From: Pseudomonadota bacterium
GTDB taxonomy: Bacteria; Pseudomonadota; Gammaproteobacteria; Burkholderiales; Burkholderiaceae_C
Direction of reading: 5' to 3'
NCBI GenBank assembly: GCA_018241985.1
Contig: JAFECV010000159.1
Coordinates: 1-5,658 of the forward strand
Length of the DNA stretch: 5,658 bases
In this document: positions 1 to 5,658 of the stretch, piece by piece
Position numbering within the stretch: position 1 is the first letter of the stretch
Layout of the letters: each line of letters starts with the position of its first letter
Position numbers and translations under genes: made by a program
Notes under the pieces: generated by a model
Seen by the model: the letters and a program-made list of their open reading frames with translations, nothing else
Databases searched by the model: none
Told to the model about the DNA's origin: nothing

Positions 1-425
1 GCCTCGACGCCGGCGCCGACGACTACATCACCAAACCGTTCTCGCCGCAGGAACTGGTCGCCCGGATGCGCGCGGTGCTGCGCCGCCGCGCGCCGGACAA
101 GGCCGGCACCAGCATCGGCGTCGGCGCGCTGACGCTGGACCCGGGCACGCACCGAGTGACTTACCGCGGGGATGAGCTCACGCTCGGACCGACCGAGTTC
201 AAGCTGCTGAACTACCTGATGCAGCACAGCGAGCGGGTGCACAGCCGCGCGCAGTTGCTGGACCGGATCTGGGGCGACCACGTGTTCATCGAGGAGCGCA
301 CCATCGACGTGCAGGTCAAGCGCCTGCGCGAGGCGCTGGGCGCCGCCGGCGCGATGATCGAGACCGTGCGCGGTGTCGGTTACCGGCTGACGGCCGAGCC
401 TTCGGTCGATTCGCGCCACGGGTGA
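1..425 (+). CDS. phoB: Phosphate regulon response regulator PhoB, C-terminal part (5' end outside window)
   Basis: OmpR/PhoB-family response regulator that, when phosphorylated by PhoR, binds Pho boxes and activates phosphate-starvation genes. The reading frame is open from base 3, giving 140 visible residues of a protein that is about 230 residues in E. coli, so roughly 90 N-terminal residues, including the phospho-acceptor Asp, lie off the left edge. The visible part opens with the end of the receiver domain: GADDYITKPFSP carries the conserved Lys-Pro pair (visible residues 11-12). After a short linker comes the winged-helix DNA-binding domain, with GPTEFKLL, the Trp of RIWGDHVFIEERT, the recognition helix TIDVQVKRLREAL and the wing ETVRGVGYRL. 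Compared from memory with E. coli PhoB, the recognition helix has Gln where E. coli has His198 and Lys where it has Arg200. The TGA stop at 423-425 overlaps the proposed GTG start of phoR. Identification is strong from the near-identical motifs and the phoR neighbour. Confidence 0.95.
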   Translation, partial: LDAGADDYITKPFSPQELVARMRAVLRRRAPDKAGTSIGVGALTLDPGTHRVTYRGDELTLGPTEFKLLNYLMQHSERVHSRAQLLDRIWGDHVFIEERTIDVQVKRLREALGAAGAMIETVRGVGYRLTAEPSVDSRHG

Positions 426-1888
426 AGCCGCCCGCGCGGACGATGTTCGGCTTCGCGCTGGCCCGCCGGGCCCAAAATGCGGTGATGGGGTTCAGGCTGT
501 TCGGGTTCATGCTGTTCCAGGCGGTCGGCGCCGTGGCCGGCTGGCGGGTGCACGCCATGTGGGGCGCGGTAGCGGGCGTGATCCTGGCGGGCCTTGCGTG
601 GCTGGCGCTCGACGCATGGAACGCTGCGCGGGTGCTGCGCTGGATGAGGCAGGGCGGCGAAGGTGCGGTGCCGGCCGCGCGAAGCCTGTGGGGCGAGTTC
701 GCCGAGCGCAGCCGCAGGCTGCTGCGGCAGCGCGCCGGCGAAACGCGCGCCGCCGAGGCGCAACTGGACGAGTTCCTCGCGGCGATCCAGGCCTCGCCGA
801 ACGGCGTGGTGCTGCTCGATGGCCAGGGCCGCATCGAATGGTGCAACCAGATCACCGCGCAGCACTTCGGCATCGAGGCGCCGCGCGACCTGCAGCAGCA
901 GATCGGCAACCTGGTGCGCGACCCCGACTTTGCCGCCTACTGCGCCGGCGGCGACTTCTCGCGCGAGGTGGTGATCGCCGGCCGCGCCAGCAGCCCGGCC
1001 CTGCCGGTGCGGATCTCGGTGCAGTTGCACCCGTACGGCGCGGGCCGGCGCCTGCTGCTGTCGCGCGACGTGACGGCGCTGGCACGGGCCGACGCGATGC
1101 GGCGCGATTTCGTCGCCAACGTGTCGCATGAAATCCGCACGCCGCTGACGGTGTTGGCCGGTTTCGTCGAGACGCTGCGCACGCTGCCGCTCTCCGATAC
1201 CGAGCGCGCACGCTACCTGGACCTGATGCGCCAGCAAGCGGCGCGGATGCAGACCCTGGTCAGCGACCTGCTGACCCTGTCCCGGCTCGAGGGCGGGCCG
1301 TTGCCGGGTCTTTCCGAATCGACTGCGCTCGAGGGGCTGCTTGCGCGCTGCCTGCAGGACGCGCGCGCGCTGTCGGCGCTGGTCGCGCGGCGCGAGACGC
1401 CGGGCCACGACCTGCGATATGCGCCGCCGCCGGGTTCGGGCGCTGCCGTGCAGATCGCAGGCTCGCCGGACGAATTGCAGAGCGCGGTGGCCAACCTGCT
1501 CAGCAACGCCGTGCGCTACACGCCGGTGGGCGGCGTGATCGAACTGGCGTGGCAGTTGCTGCCGGACGGCCGCCTGGCGCTGTCGGTGCAGGACTCGGGG
1601 CCGGGTATCGCGGCCGAGCACATTCCACGCCTGACCGAGCGCTTCTACCGGGTCGACCGCAGCCGCTCGCGCGAGACCGGCGGCACCGGCCTCGGCCTTG
1701 CGATCGTCAAGCACGTGGCCGAGCGGCACGGCGCGGAACTGGCGATCGACAGCACGCCGGGCTGCGGCGCGCGGTTCACGCTGCTGTTCCCGGCGAGCCG
1801 GGTCAGCGTGGCGGGCGCAGAACCGCCGCAGTCTGCCGCGCAGGTGGCGGCCGCCGCACCGCCCGCAGAAGCAGCACGGCAAAGCTGA
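422..1888 (+). CDS. phoR: Phosphate regulon sensor histidine kinase PhoR
   Basis: Membrane histidine kinase, partner of PhoB. The protein has 488 residues from GTG at 422. Two hydrophobic segments lie at about residues 23-41 and 45-64 with almost no loop between them, as in PhoR, which lacks a large periplasmic sensor. A PAS domain follows at about 115-220 (SPNGVVLLDGQGRIEWCN). HisKA has the H-box FVANVSHEIRTPL with phospho-acceptor His236. HATPase_c has N-box NLLSNAVRYTP (Asn358, Asn362), G1 DSGPGI (391-396), F-box ERFYRVD and G2 GGTGLGLAIVKH (420-431). All catalytic residues are present. The GTG start gives a GTGA overlap with phoB. In-frame ATG codons at 443 and 485 are alternatives, and none has a clear Shine-Dalgarno, so the start is uncertain. 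After the last ATPase strand (about residue 457) the protein continues with an Ala/Pro-rich tail of about 31 residues that is antisense to the end of the MATE gene. Confidence 0.95.
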   Translation: MKPPARTMFGFALARRAQNAVMGFRLFGFMLFQAVGAVAGWRVHAMWGAVAGVILAGLAWLALDAWNAARVLRWMRQGGEGAVPAARSLWGEFAERSRRLLRQRAGETRAAEAQLDEFLAAIQASPNGVVLLDGQGRIEWCNQITAQHFGIEAPRDLQQQIGNLVRDPDFAAYCAGGDFSREVVIAGRASSPALPVRISVQLHPYGAGRRLLLSRDVTALARADAMRRDFVANVSHEIRTPLTVLAGFVETLRTLPLSDTERARYLDLMRQQAARMQTLVSDLLTLSRLEGGPLPGLSESTALEGLLARCLQDARALSALVARRETPGHDLRYAPPPGSGAAVQIAGSPDELQSAVANLLSNAVRYTPVGGVIELAWQLLPDGRLALSVQDSGPGIAAEHIPRLTERFYRVDRSRSRETGGTGLGLAIVKHVAERHGAELAIDSTPGCGARFTLLFPASRVSVAGAEPPQSAAQVAAAAPPAEAARQS

Positions 1889-3194
1889 CCGCGGCGGCGG
1901 CCAGCGCCACGGTGGCGGTCGCCCAGAACGCCGCGGGCGACGGATACGGCGCGATGCCGGCCAGCCCGTGGTAGGCGAGCAGATAGCCGCCGACGAGGCC
2001 CAGCCCCCACAGCAGCACGCAGTACACGATCAGCGGGGCCATGGTGATGCGAAAGCAGCGCAGCACGAACACGCAGAGCGTCTGCACCGAGTCGGCGAGG
2101 TGGTAGGCGGCGACCCAGATCAAGAGGCCAGCCGCCAGGCTGCTGACCGCGGTACCGCTCGCGTAGAGCGCCGCCAGCGCGTGCCTTACTATCAAAAGAA
2201 TAGCTGACTGCGCAAGAGCCATGCTGGCTGCAGCAACAAATCCCGCAAATATCGCGGCGCGGGCCTGGTCCGGCGCGGCGGCGCCCAGCCAGTAGCTCGC
2301 GCGGGCGCTGGTCGCGATCGCGATCGACAGCGGCATCATGTACAGCACCGCGGCCAGGTTTGCGGCGATCTGGTGGCTCGCGAGCGCCACCGTACCCTGG
2401 CGCGCGATGAACAGCGCCATCAGCGTGAACGAGGTCACTTCGACCAGCACCGACAAGCCGCCGGGCACGCCGAGCCGCGCGAATTCGCGGATCTGCCGCC
2501 AGTCGGGCCGCTCCGGCCGCCGCCACAGGCGGTAGGGGCGATACAGCGTCTGCGTGCGCAGCAGCCACAGCGCCAGCGCGAGCAGCAGGTAGTTCACGAC
2601 GAGCGTGGCCCAGGCGCAGCCGACGACGCCCTGGGCCCCGAGGCCGAGCCCGCCGAAGGTGAACCAGATCGACAGCGGCAGCTTCACGGCCAGCGAGATC
2701 AGTTGTAGCCAGGTGACGAGCAGCGGTCTGCCCAGGCTCTGGTTGAAGGTGCCGTACAGGCGGAACAGCAGCGCCGGTGCCAGCGCCAATGCAAGCACGC
2801 CGAGGTAGCGCCGCACCTCGCCCTGCAGCGCCGCCGGCACCTCGGTCCAGCGCAGCAGCGCATCGGGCGACAGCAGCACGGCCATGCCCGCGGCCACGGC
2901 GATCGCGCAGAGGTACAGCGACTGGTGCAGCGAGCGCCCGACCGCGGCTTGGCGCGCGGCGCCGAGGTGCTCGGCCCAGATCGGCAACAGCGACTGCATC
3001 ACGCCGCCCAGCGCGACGAACACGCTGATGAAAATTGCCGAGCCGACCGACAGCGCCGCGAGCGACGCGTCCGAATAGCGGCCGGCGACGATGGTGTCGG
3101 TCACGCCGAACGCCATCGTCGCGAGCTGCCCGACCAGCACCGTGCCGGCATGCCGCGCGATGGTCGGCAGCTCGGCCAGCGCCGCCGGCTTCAT
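1803..3194 (-). CDS. MATE-family multidrug/toxic compound efflux transporter
   Basis: Inner-membrane antiporter-type protein of the MATE family (MOP superfamily), 463 residues, a normal length next to NorM/MdtK (about 457). About twelve hydrophobic segments are arranged as two repeats of six. Family signatures are the N-terminal GQLATMAFGVTDTIVAGRYS (22-41), GTFNQSLGRP (148-157), HQIAANLAAVLYMMPLSIA (274-292) and DSVQTLCVFVLR (368-379). Where MdtK-type proteins have ALRGYKDT, this one has VLRCFRIT, which from memory is usual in a betaproteobacterial subgroup. Whether it pumps drugs, a metabolite or a lipid intermediate cannot be told. The ATG at 3194 overlaps the TGA of the upstream GT-C-like gene (ATGA), and only a weak GGGGCG precedes it, so translation is probably coupled. 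Residues about 313-337, one membrane helix, are written in AT-rich rare codons unlike the rest. The last 28 codons and the stop lie antisense to phoR. Confidence 0.92.
   Translation of the reverse strand: MKPAALAELPTIARHAGTVLVGQLATMAFGVTDTIVAGRYSDASLAALSVGSAIFISVFVALGGVMQSLLPIWAEHLGAARQAAVGRSLHQSLYLCAIAVAAGMAVLLSPDALLRWTEVPAALQGEVRRYLGVLALALAPALLFRLYGTFNQSLGRPLLVTWLQLISLAVKLPLSIWFTFGGLGLGAQGVVGCAWATLVVNYLLLALALWLLRTQTLYRPYRLWRRPERPDWRQIREFARLGVPGGLSVLVEVTSFTLMALFIARQGTVALASHQIAANLAAVLYMMPLSIAIATSARASYWLGAAAPDQARAAIFAGFVAAASMALAQSAILLIVRHALAALYASGTAVSSLAAGLLIWVAAYHLADSVQTLCVFVLRCFRITMAPLIVYCVLLWGLGLVGGYLLAYHGLAGIAPYPSPAAFWATATVALAAAAVSFAVLLLRAVRRPPPARQTAAVLRPPR
2185..2257. other. AT-rich anomalous patch inside the MATE gene, possibly a short dispersed repeat
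   Basis: By hand count, bases 2186-2256 are about 48% G+C, against a clearly much higher value on both sides, and the change is abrupt. On the plus strand it begins ACTATCAAAAGAATAGCTG, with inverted CTAT (2189-2192) and ATAG (2200-2203) arms, and ends CCCGCAAATATCGCG. On the minus strand it encodes MATE residues 313-337 using codons that are rare in GC-rich genomes: ATA twice, CTT twice, TTT twice, TTG, GTA, GGA and AGG, including eight in a row from TCA to AGG. From memory it resembles a small AT-rich repeat (CTATCAAAA..AATAGCTG..TGCGC) scattered through Comamonadaceae genomes. That resemblance is unverified. The frame is kept and the encoded helix sits where MATE proteins have one, so it is not a disruptive insertion. 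Confidence 0.5.
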
Positions 3195-4891
3195 CGCCCC
3201 GCGCGCCTATACAGCAGCACGTCCTCGTTGTTGTCCGACGGACGGCGGAAGATGCCGCGCGAAGTCCACTGCCCGAGATCGACCGCTTCGGGCAGCGTGT
3301 CGCGGGCATCGGCGTCGACGATCAGCCAGGGACAGCGCGCGGCCCTGTCGGCCTGCACCAGGTTCAGGCGGCCGTGGTACTGGAACGCCGTGATCTGGCC
3401 GCGGCTCAGGCCGTACACCTCGACGCAGGCCGGCTGGCCGATGATGCTGACGACGCGGCCGACCAGCGCGTGGTAGCTGCGGGCGAAGTCCAGCACCGGC
3501 AGCATCAGCGTCATCAGCAGCAGCCAGCTCAAGGCGGTGCCGCCGGCCGGCAGCACCAGGCTCTTCCAGATCGCCGGCCGATGGCGCCCGACACGCCAGC
3601 GCACCAGCCAGATCCAGCACAGGGTCGCGGCGAGCGCGACCAGGAACGCGACCGGAAAGAAGTGCGGCTCGAAGCCGGGCGCAAGCCGCGCCACGTTGGC
3701 CGCGGGTTGCTTCGGATGGCCGGTCTGCAGCGAGATCCAGATCACCCAGAGCGCGATCGCCGAGGCCGAGAAGAACAGCAGCGTGAACCAGTCGATCACC
3801 GCGGTCACGTTGCGCTTGAACGTCGGCAGCGCGAACGCCGCCAGCGCCGCCAGCGCCGGCATGCCGAGCAGCAGCGCGCGGTCCGCCGGTTCCATCACCA
3901 CCATCGCGCCGATCGCGACGACGACGTACCACAGCGGCAGCGCGACATGGCGCCCGAACTCGCGGTTGATCAGCTGCGCGCGCCAGCGCCACAGCGTCCA
4001 GAGCGCCAGCGGCCAGGCCGGCCAGGTGAACCACAGCAGCAGGCGGCCCAGGTTGCGCCATGCGACCCAGCGCGGCTGCGGCAGTTCGGCGCGCCAGCGC
4101 CACAGGTCCAGCGCCTGGGCGACGAGCGCGGCGAGCAGCGTCACGCCCACGATCGCCACGACCCAGGCGATCGTGCGGCGCCGCGACCCCGCGCCCTGGT
4201 CGGGCTCAGCCAGGCACAGCAGCGCGCTCCCCAGGCCGAACAGCGCCGCCATGCTGGGCGCGCCGCTGGCGGCCAGCCCGACCAGCCCGAGGGTCAAACT
4301 CGCCGCCGGCAGCCAGGTTCGATACGGCGCCGCCGCGACCGCGTAGAACACGAGCGCGGTGCAGCAGACCTGGGTCAGCGCCGGGGTGATCTCGTGCGAC
4401 AGTTGCGCCAGGCCCAGGCAGGCGACGAGCGCGAGCAGGCCGCCGTCGGCCATCGCGCGCGCGTAGTCGACCGGATTGGCCTCGCCGCCGAACGCGAACC
4501 GCACCGGCTGCGCGTGGCTGCTGCGCGCGAGAAAGTAGACGGCGTACCAGGTCGCCACCAGCGTCAGCGCCAGCAGCAGGATGAACGGGACGCGCGCGGC
4601 AAACGACGGAACGACCCATGCCGGCGCCAGTTTGAGGGCCAGCGCGCCGAGCCAGTACGGCAGCGGTCCGTCGGTCTCGGGCGCGAGGCCGAGCAGCGTC
4701 GGATGCAGCCAGCCGCTGTCGCCGTGGGCCAGCGCCAGCATGTAGCCGAACGCGGTCGCGTCGGCGCTTTTCCATGGCTGGCGCCCGACGAAGCCGGGCA
4801 GCACGTAGGCCGCGCAGAACAGGAGCAGCGCGATGCGCGGCATCCGGCGCACCGCGTCCTGGCTGACGATCGCGGGATTCGGCTGGTTCAC
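3191..4891 (-). CDS. ArnT/GT39-like polytopic membrane glycosyltransferase-family protein
   Basis: A 566-residue integral membrane protein with the build of GT-C glycosyltransferases such as ArnT and PMT family members, which use polyprenyl-phosphate sugars to modify lipids or proteins on the outer face of the inner membrane. The first helix is at about residues 18-35, followed by a periplasmic loop with GRQPWKSADATAFGYM (36-51) and GPLPYWLGALALKL (75-88). About a dozen further helices run to residue 466, and a soluble C-terminal domain covers about 470-566. The loop normally holds an Asp-Glu pair (PWKQDEAYTFG in related proteins, from memory). Here the aligned pair is Ala43-Asp44, and the usual EKPPL is TDGPL, so activity is uncertain. 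The start is GTG at 4891, just inside the upstream in-frame stop at 4916-4918. ATG at 4843 (residue 17), directly before the first helix, is a credible alternative. Neither has a strong Shine-Dalgarno. The stop overlaps the MATE start. The substrate is unknown. Confidence 0.75.
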   Translation of the reverse strand: MNQPNPAIVSQDAVRRMPRIALLLFCAAYVLPGFVGRQPWKSADATAFGYMLALAHGDSGWLHPTLLGLAPETDGPLPYWLGALALKLAPAWVVPSFAARVPFILLLALTLVATWYAVYFLARSSHAQPVRFAFGGEANPVDYARAMADGGLLALVACLGLAQLSHEITPALTQVCCTALVFYAVAAAPYRTWLPAASLTLGLVGLAASGAPSMAALFGLGSALLCLAEPDQGAGSRRRTIAWVVAIVGVTLLAALVAQALDLWRWRAELPQPRWVAWRNLGRLLLWFTWPAWPLALWTLWRWRAQLINREFGRHVALPLWYVVVAIGAMVVMEPADRALLLGMPALAALAAFALPTFKRNVTAVIDWFTLLFFSASAIALWVIWISLQTGHPKQPAANVARLAPGFEPHFFPVAFLVALAATLCWIWLVRWRVGRHRPAIWKSLVLPAGGTALSWLLLMTLMLPVLDFARSYHALVGRVVSIIGQPACVEVYGLSRGQITAFQYHGRLNLVQADRAARCPWLIVDADARDTLPEAVDLGQWTSRGIFRRPSDNNEDVLLYRRAGR

Positions 4892-4915
4892 GCTGGCGAG
4901 GCTAGAGAGGTCGGA

Positions 4916-4928
4916 TCATGCTGCATGA
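4916..4928. promoter_or_regulatory. Perfect 13-base palindrome upstream of the GT-C-like gene, possible operator
   Basis: TCATGCTGCATGA is a perfect inverted repeat with six-base arms around one central base. It lies between the rpmE2 terminator and the GTG start of the GT-C-like gene, 24 bases before that start, where an operator or a small 5' hairpin could act. I see no convincing -35/-10 pair next to it, and a 13-base palindrome can arise by chance, so the regulatory role is only a suggestion. Confidence 0.3.
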
Positions 4929-4942
4929 GCCCGCGCTGGCGC

Positions 4943-4978
4943 CAAAGCAAAGGGCAGCGCGGTTGCCCGGGCTGCCCT
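4943..4978 (-). terminator. Rho-independent terminator after rpmE2
   Basis: Read on the minus strand, AGGGCAGC (4978-4971) pairs perfectly over eight bases with GCTGCCCT (4958-4951) around a 12-base loop, and the tail TTGCTTTGG follows at once (4950-4942). The hairpin starts 43 bases after the rpmE2 stop codon and points the right way to end a rho-rpmE2 transcript. The T-tract is broken by G and C, so termination may be incomplete and some readthrough into the GT-C-like gene is possible. Confidence 0.75.
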
Positions 4979-5021
4979 GATCTGTGGCTGTAAGGCGGCG
5001 GCTCTTGCGCCGGCGTGCCGG

Positions 5022-5276
5022 TTACTTCGCAGTTTTCCCGAAGCGGTTGCGGAAGCGCTCGACCCGGCCACCCATGTTGTCGACCGACTTCTGCGTGCCA
5101 GTGTAGAACGGGTGCGACTCGCTCGAGGTGTCCAGCTTGTAAAGCGGCAACTCGCGGCCGTCGTCCATCTTGACCGTCTCCTTCGTGCTCGCGCAGGAGC
5201 GGGTGACGAACTTGAACCCGTTCGACAGGTCCACGAAGCAGACTTCGCGGTATTGGGGGTGAATGCCTTCTTTCAT
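5022..5276 (-). CDS. rpmE2: 50S ribosomal protein L31 type B
   Basis: Small protein of the large ribosomal subunit that helps bridge the two subunits, 84 residues, the usual size for type B L31. It starts [16 protein letters not shown] and has the typical [12 protein letters not shown] (49-60) and a basic end, [14 protein letters not shown]. Only two cysteines are present (Cys13, Cys28), so the four-ligand zinc set of type A L31 is absent and this is the zinc-independent form. The start is well fixed: ATG at 5276 has an AAGGA Shine-Dalgarno (5287-5283) six bases upstream. It lies 107 bases downstream of rho on the same strand, a common order in betaproteobacteria, and is followed by an intrinsic terminator. 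In some bacteria type B L31 is the zinc-starvation paralogue under Zur. I see no Zur-like palindrome here, and the position behind rho suggests a standard housekeeping copy. Confidence 0.96.
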   Translation of the reverse strand: MKEGIHPQYREVCFVDLSNGFKFVTRSCASTKETVKMDDGRELPLYKLDTSSESHPFYTGTQKSVDNMGGRVERFRNRFGKTAK

Positions 5277-5282
5277 CGATGT

Positions 5283-5287
5283 TCCTT
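5283..5287 (-). promoter_or_regulatory. Ribosome binding site of rpmE2
   Basis: Minus-strand AAGGA, six bases before the ATG at 5276, is the only strong Shine-Dalgarno seen for any gene in the window and supports the chosen L31 start. A small inverted repeat, TGTC/GACA with a six-base loop, ends right against it, so the site may be partly held in a hairpin. Confidence 0.8.
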
Positions 5288-5351
5288 GTCAGCTGCGACA
5301 GCCGCCCGGCGCTCGCGCCTTGCCAGTCGGGTACTTTTCGCGAAGCTTTGT

Positions 5352-5360
5352 ATTATCGCA
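5352..5360 (-). promoter_or_regulatory. Candidate extended -10 promoter for rpmE2
   Basis: In the 107-base spacer between rho and rpmE2 the minus strand reads TGCGATAAT, an extended -10 (TGn plus GATAAT, five of six matches to TATAAT). No good -35 lies 16-18 bases upstream, which is common when the TGn extension is present. Transcription from here would give a leader of roughly 70 bases holding the palindrome TTCGCGAA (5337-5344) and the compact inverted repeat GGCGCGAGCGCC (5319-5308). It would let L31 be made apart from rho. The call rests on the motif alone. Confidence 0.4.
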
Positions 5361-5383
5361 CGGAGCGCCGCAATGCCGCCTCT

Positions 5384-5658
5384 TCAGCCGCCGCGGCGCA
5401 TCATGTCGAAGAACTCGACGTTGTTCTTCGTCGCCTTCATGTTCTTGAGCATCAGCTCCATCGACTCGAACTCGTCCATGTTGTAGAGGAACTGGCGCAG
5501 GATGCGGGTCTTCTGCAGGATTTCCGGGGACAGCAGCAGTTCCTCGCGCCGCGTGCCGCTGCGGTTGAGCTGGATCGCCGGGAATACGCGCTTCTCGTAC
5601 AGGCGCCGGTCCAGGTGCAGTTCGGAGTTGCCGGTGCCCTTGAACTCCTCGAAGATCA
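5384..5658 (-). CDS. rho: Transcription termination factor Rho, C-terminal part (5' end outside window)
   Basis: Rho is the hexameric RNA-dependent ATPase/translocase that ends transcription. Only the last 90 codons and the TGA stop (5386-5384) are inside the window. The rest lies off the right edge, as Rho is about 420 residues long. Translated from the minus strand, the fragment reads [20 protein letters not shown], followed by [20 protein letters not shown]. This matches the end of the E. coli ATPase domain closely, and the Arg of SGTR corresponds to the arginine finger Arg366. The C-terminus is [10 protein letters not shown], where E. coli has DFFEMMKRS. No start codon is available in the window. 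No intrinsic terminator is seen directly after the stop, so readthrough into rpmE2 is likely. Confidence 0.97.
   Translation of the reverse strand, partial: IFEEFKGTGNSELHLDRRLYEKRVFPAIQLNRSGTRREELLLSPEILQKTRILRQFLYNMDEFESMELMLKNMKATKNNVEFFDMMRRGG

Noticed and set aside
380..1882. A 500-codon open frame on the minus strand, antisense to phoR
   Set aside because: Arg/Ala/Gln-rich and featureless, while the plus strand encodes a complete histidine kinase with every catalytic box. It is a GC-rich shadow frame.
2193..2216. Possible internal minus-strand promoter in the AT-rich patch (TTGCGC, 16 bases, GATAGT)
   Set aside because: The -35 matches the consensus at only three of six positions, and there is no new reading frame downstream that needs a promoter. 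Local AT-richness alone explains the likeness.
1645..3309. A 554-codon minus-strand frame overlapping the MATE gene in another phase
   Set aside because: No membrane pattern or known motif, and it crosses the ends of both MATE and phoR. The MATE frame explains the region.
3837..3857. Direct repeat of GCCGCCAGC, twice in tandem plus three bases
   Set aside because: It encodes an Ala/Leu stretch of a membrane helix in the GT-C-like protein. Such short repeats are expected from biased codons and composition.
3035..4993. A 652-codon open frame on the plus strand, antisense to the GT-C-like gene
   Set aside because: Its product is a run of Arg, Gln, Ala and Pro without domain or helix pattern, as expected for the complement of a GC-rich membrane-protein gene. 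The opposite strand has clear family motifs and the right length.
4892..5021. Possible small gene or RNA between rpmE2 and the GT-C-like gene
   Set aside because: The 130 bases hold the terminator and the palindrome but no open frame with a ribosome site and no recognisable RNA structure beyond those.

Overview
The window is a GC-rich stretch of bacterial chromosome. Its gene content and protein sequences point to a betaproteobacterium, most likely of the order Burkholderiales. The PhoB and PhoR fragments, a type B L31 gene directly downstream of rho, and a Burkholderiales-like GT-C membrane protein and MATE pair all fit that group. This placement rests on recognising the proteins and was not checked by any search. 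The window carries no RNA genes, CRISPR array or insertion sequence that I can see.

Layout. On the plus strand, bases 1-1888 hold the end of phoB (its receiver domain is mostly off the left edge) and the whole of phoR. The two overlap by four bases, as expected of the phosphate-starvation two-component operon. On the minus strand, read from right to left, come the last 90 codons of rho (5658-5384), a 107-base spacer with a possible promoter, rpmE2 for ribosomal protein L31 type B (5276-5022), a good intrinsic terminator (4978-4943), and a two-gene unit. That unit is a large ArnT/GT39-like membrane protein (4891-3191) followed, with an ATGA start/stop overlap, by a MATE-family transporter (3194-1803). 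The MATE gene runs tail-to-tail into phoR, and their coding regions overlap by 86 bases on opposite strands.

How the genes relate. phoBR is a regulatory pair for phosphate response. rho and rpmE2 are housekeeping genes of transcription termination and the ribosome. The GT-C-like protein and the MATE protein are probably translationally coupled and may act together on an envelope lipid-linked substrate or export process, but no substrate can be named. The points most worth a second look are a sharply bounded AT-rich patch of about 73 bases inside the MATE gene, a run of rare codons that spells one membrane helix and resembles a short dispersed repeat; the degenerate acidic motif of the GT-C-like protein; and the convergent phoR/MATE overlap, where both proteins have low-complexity tails.
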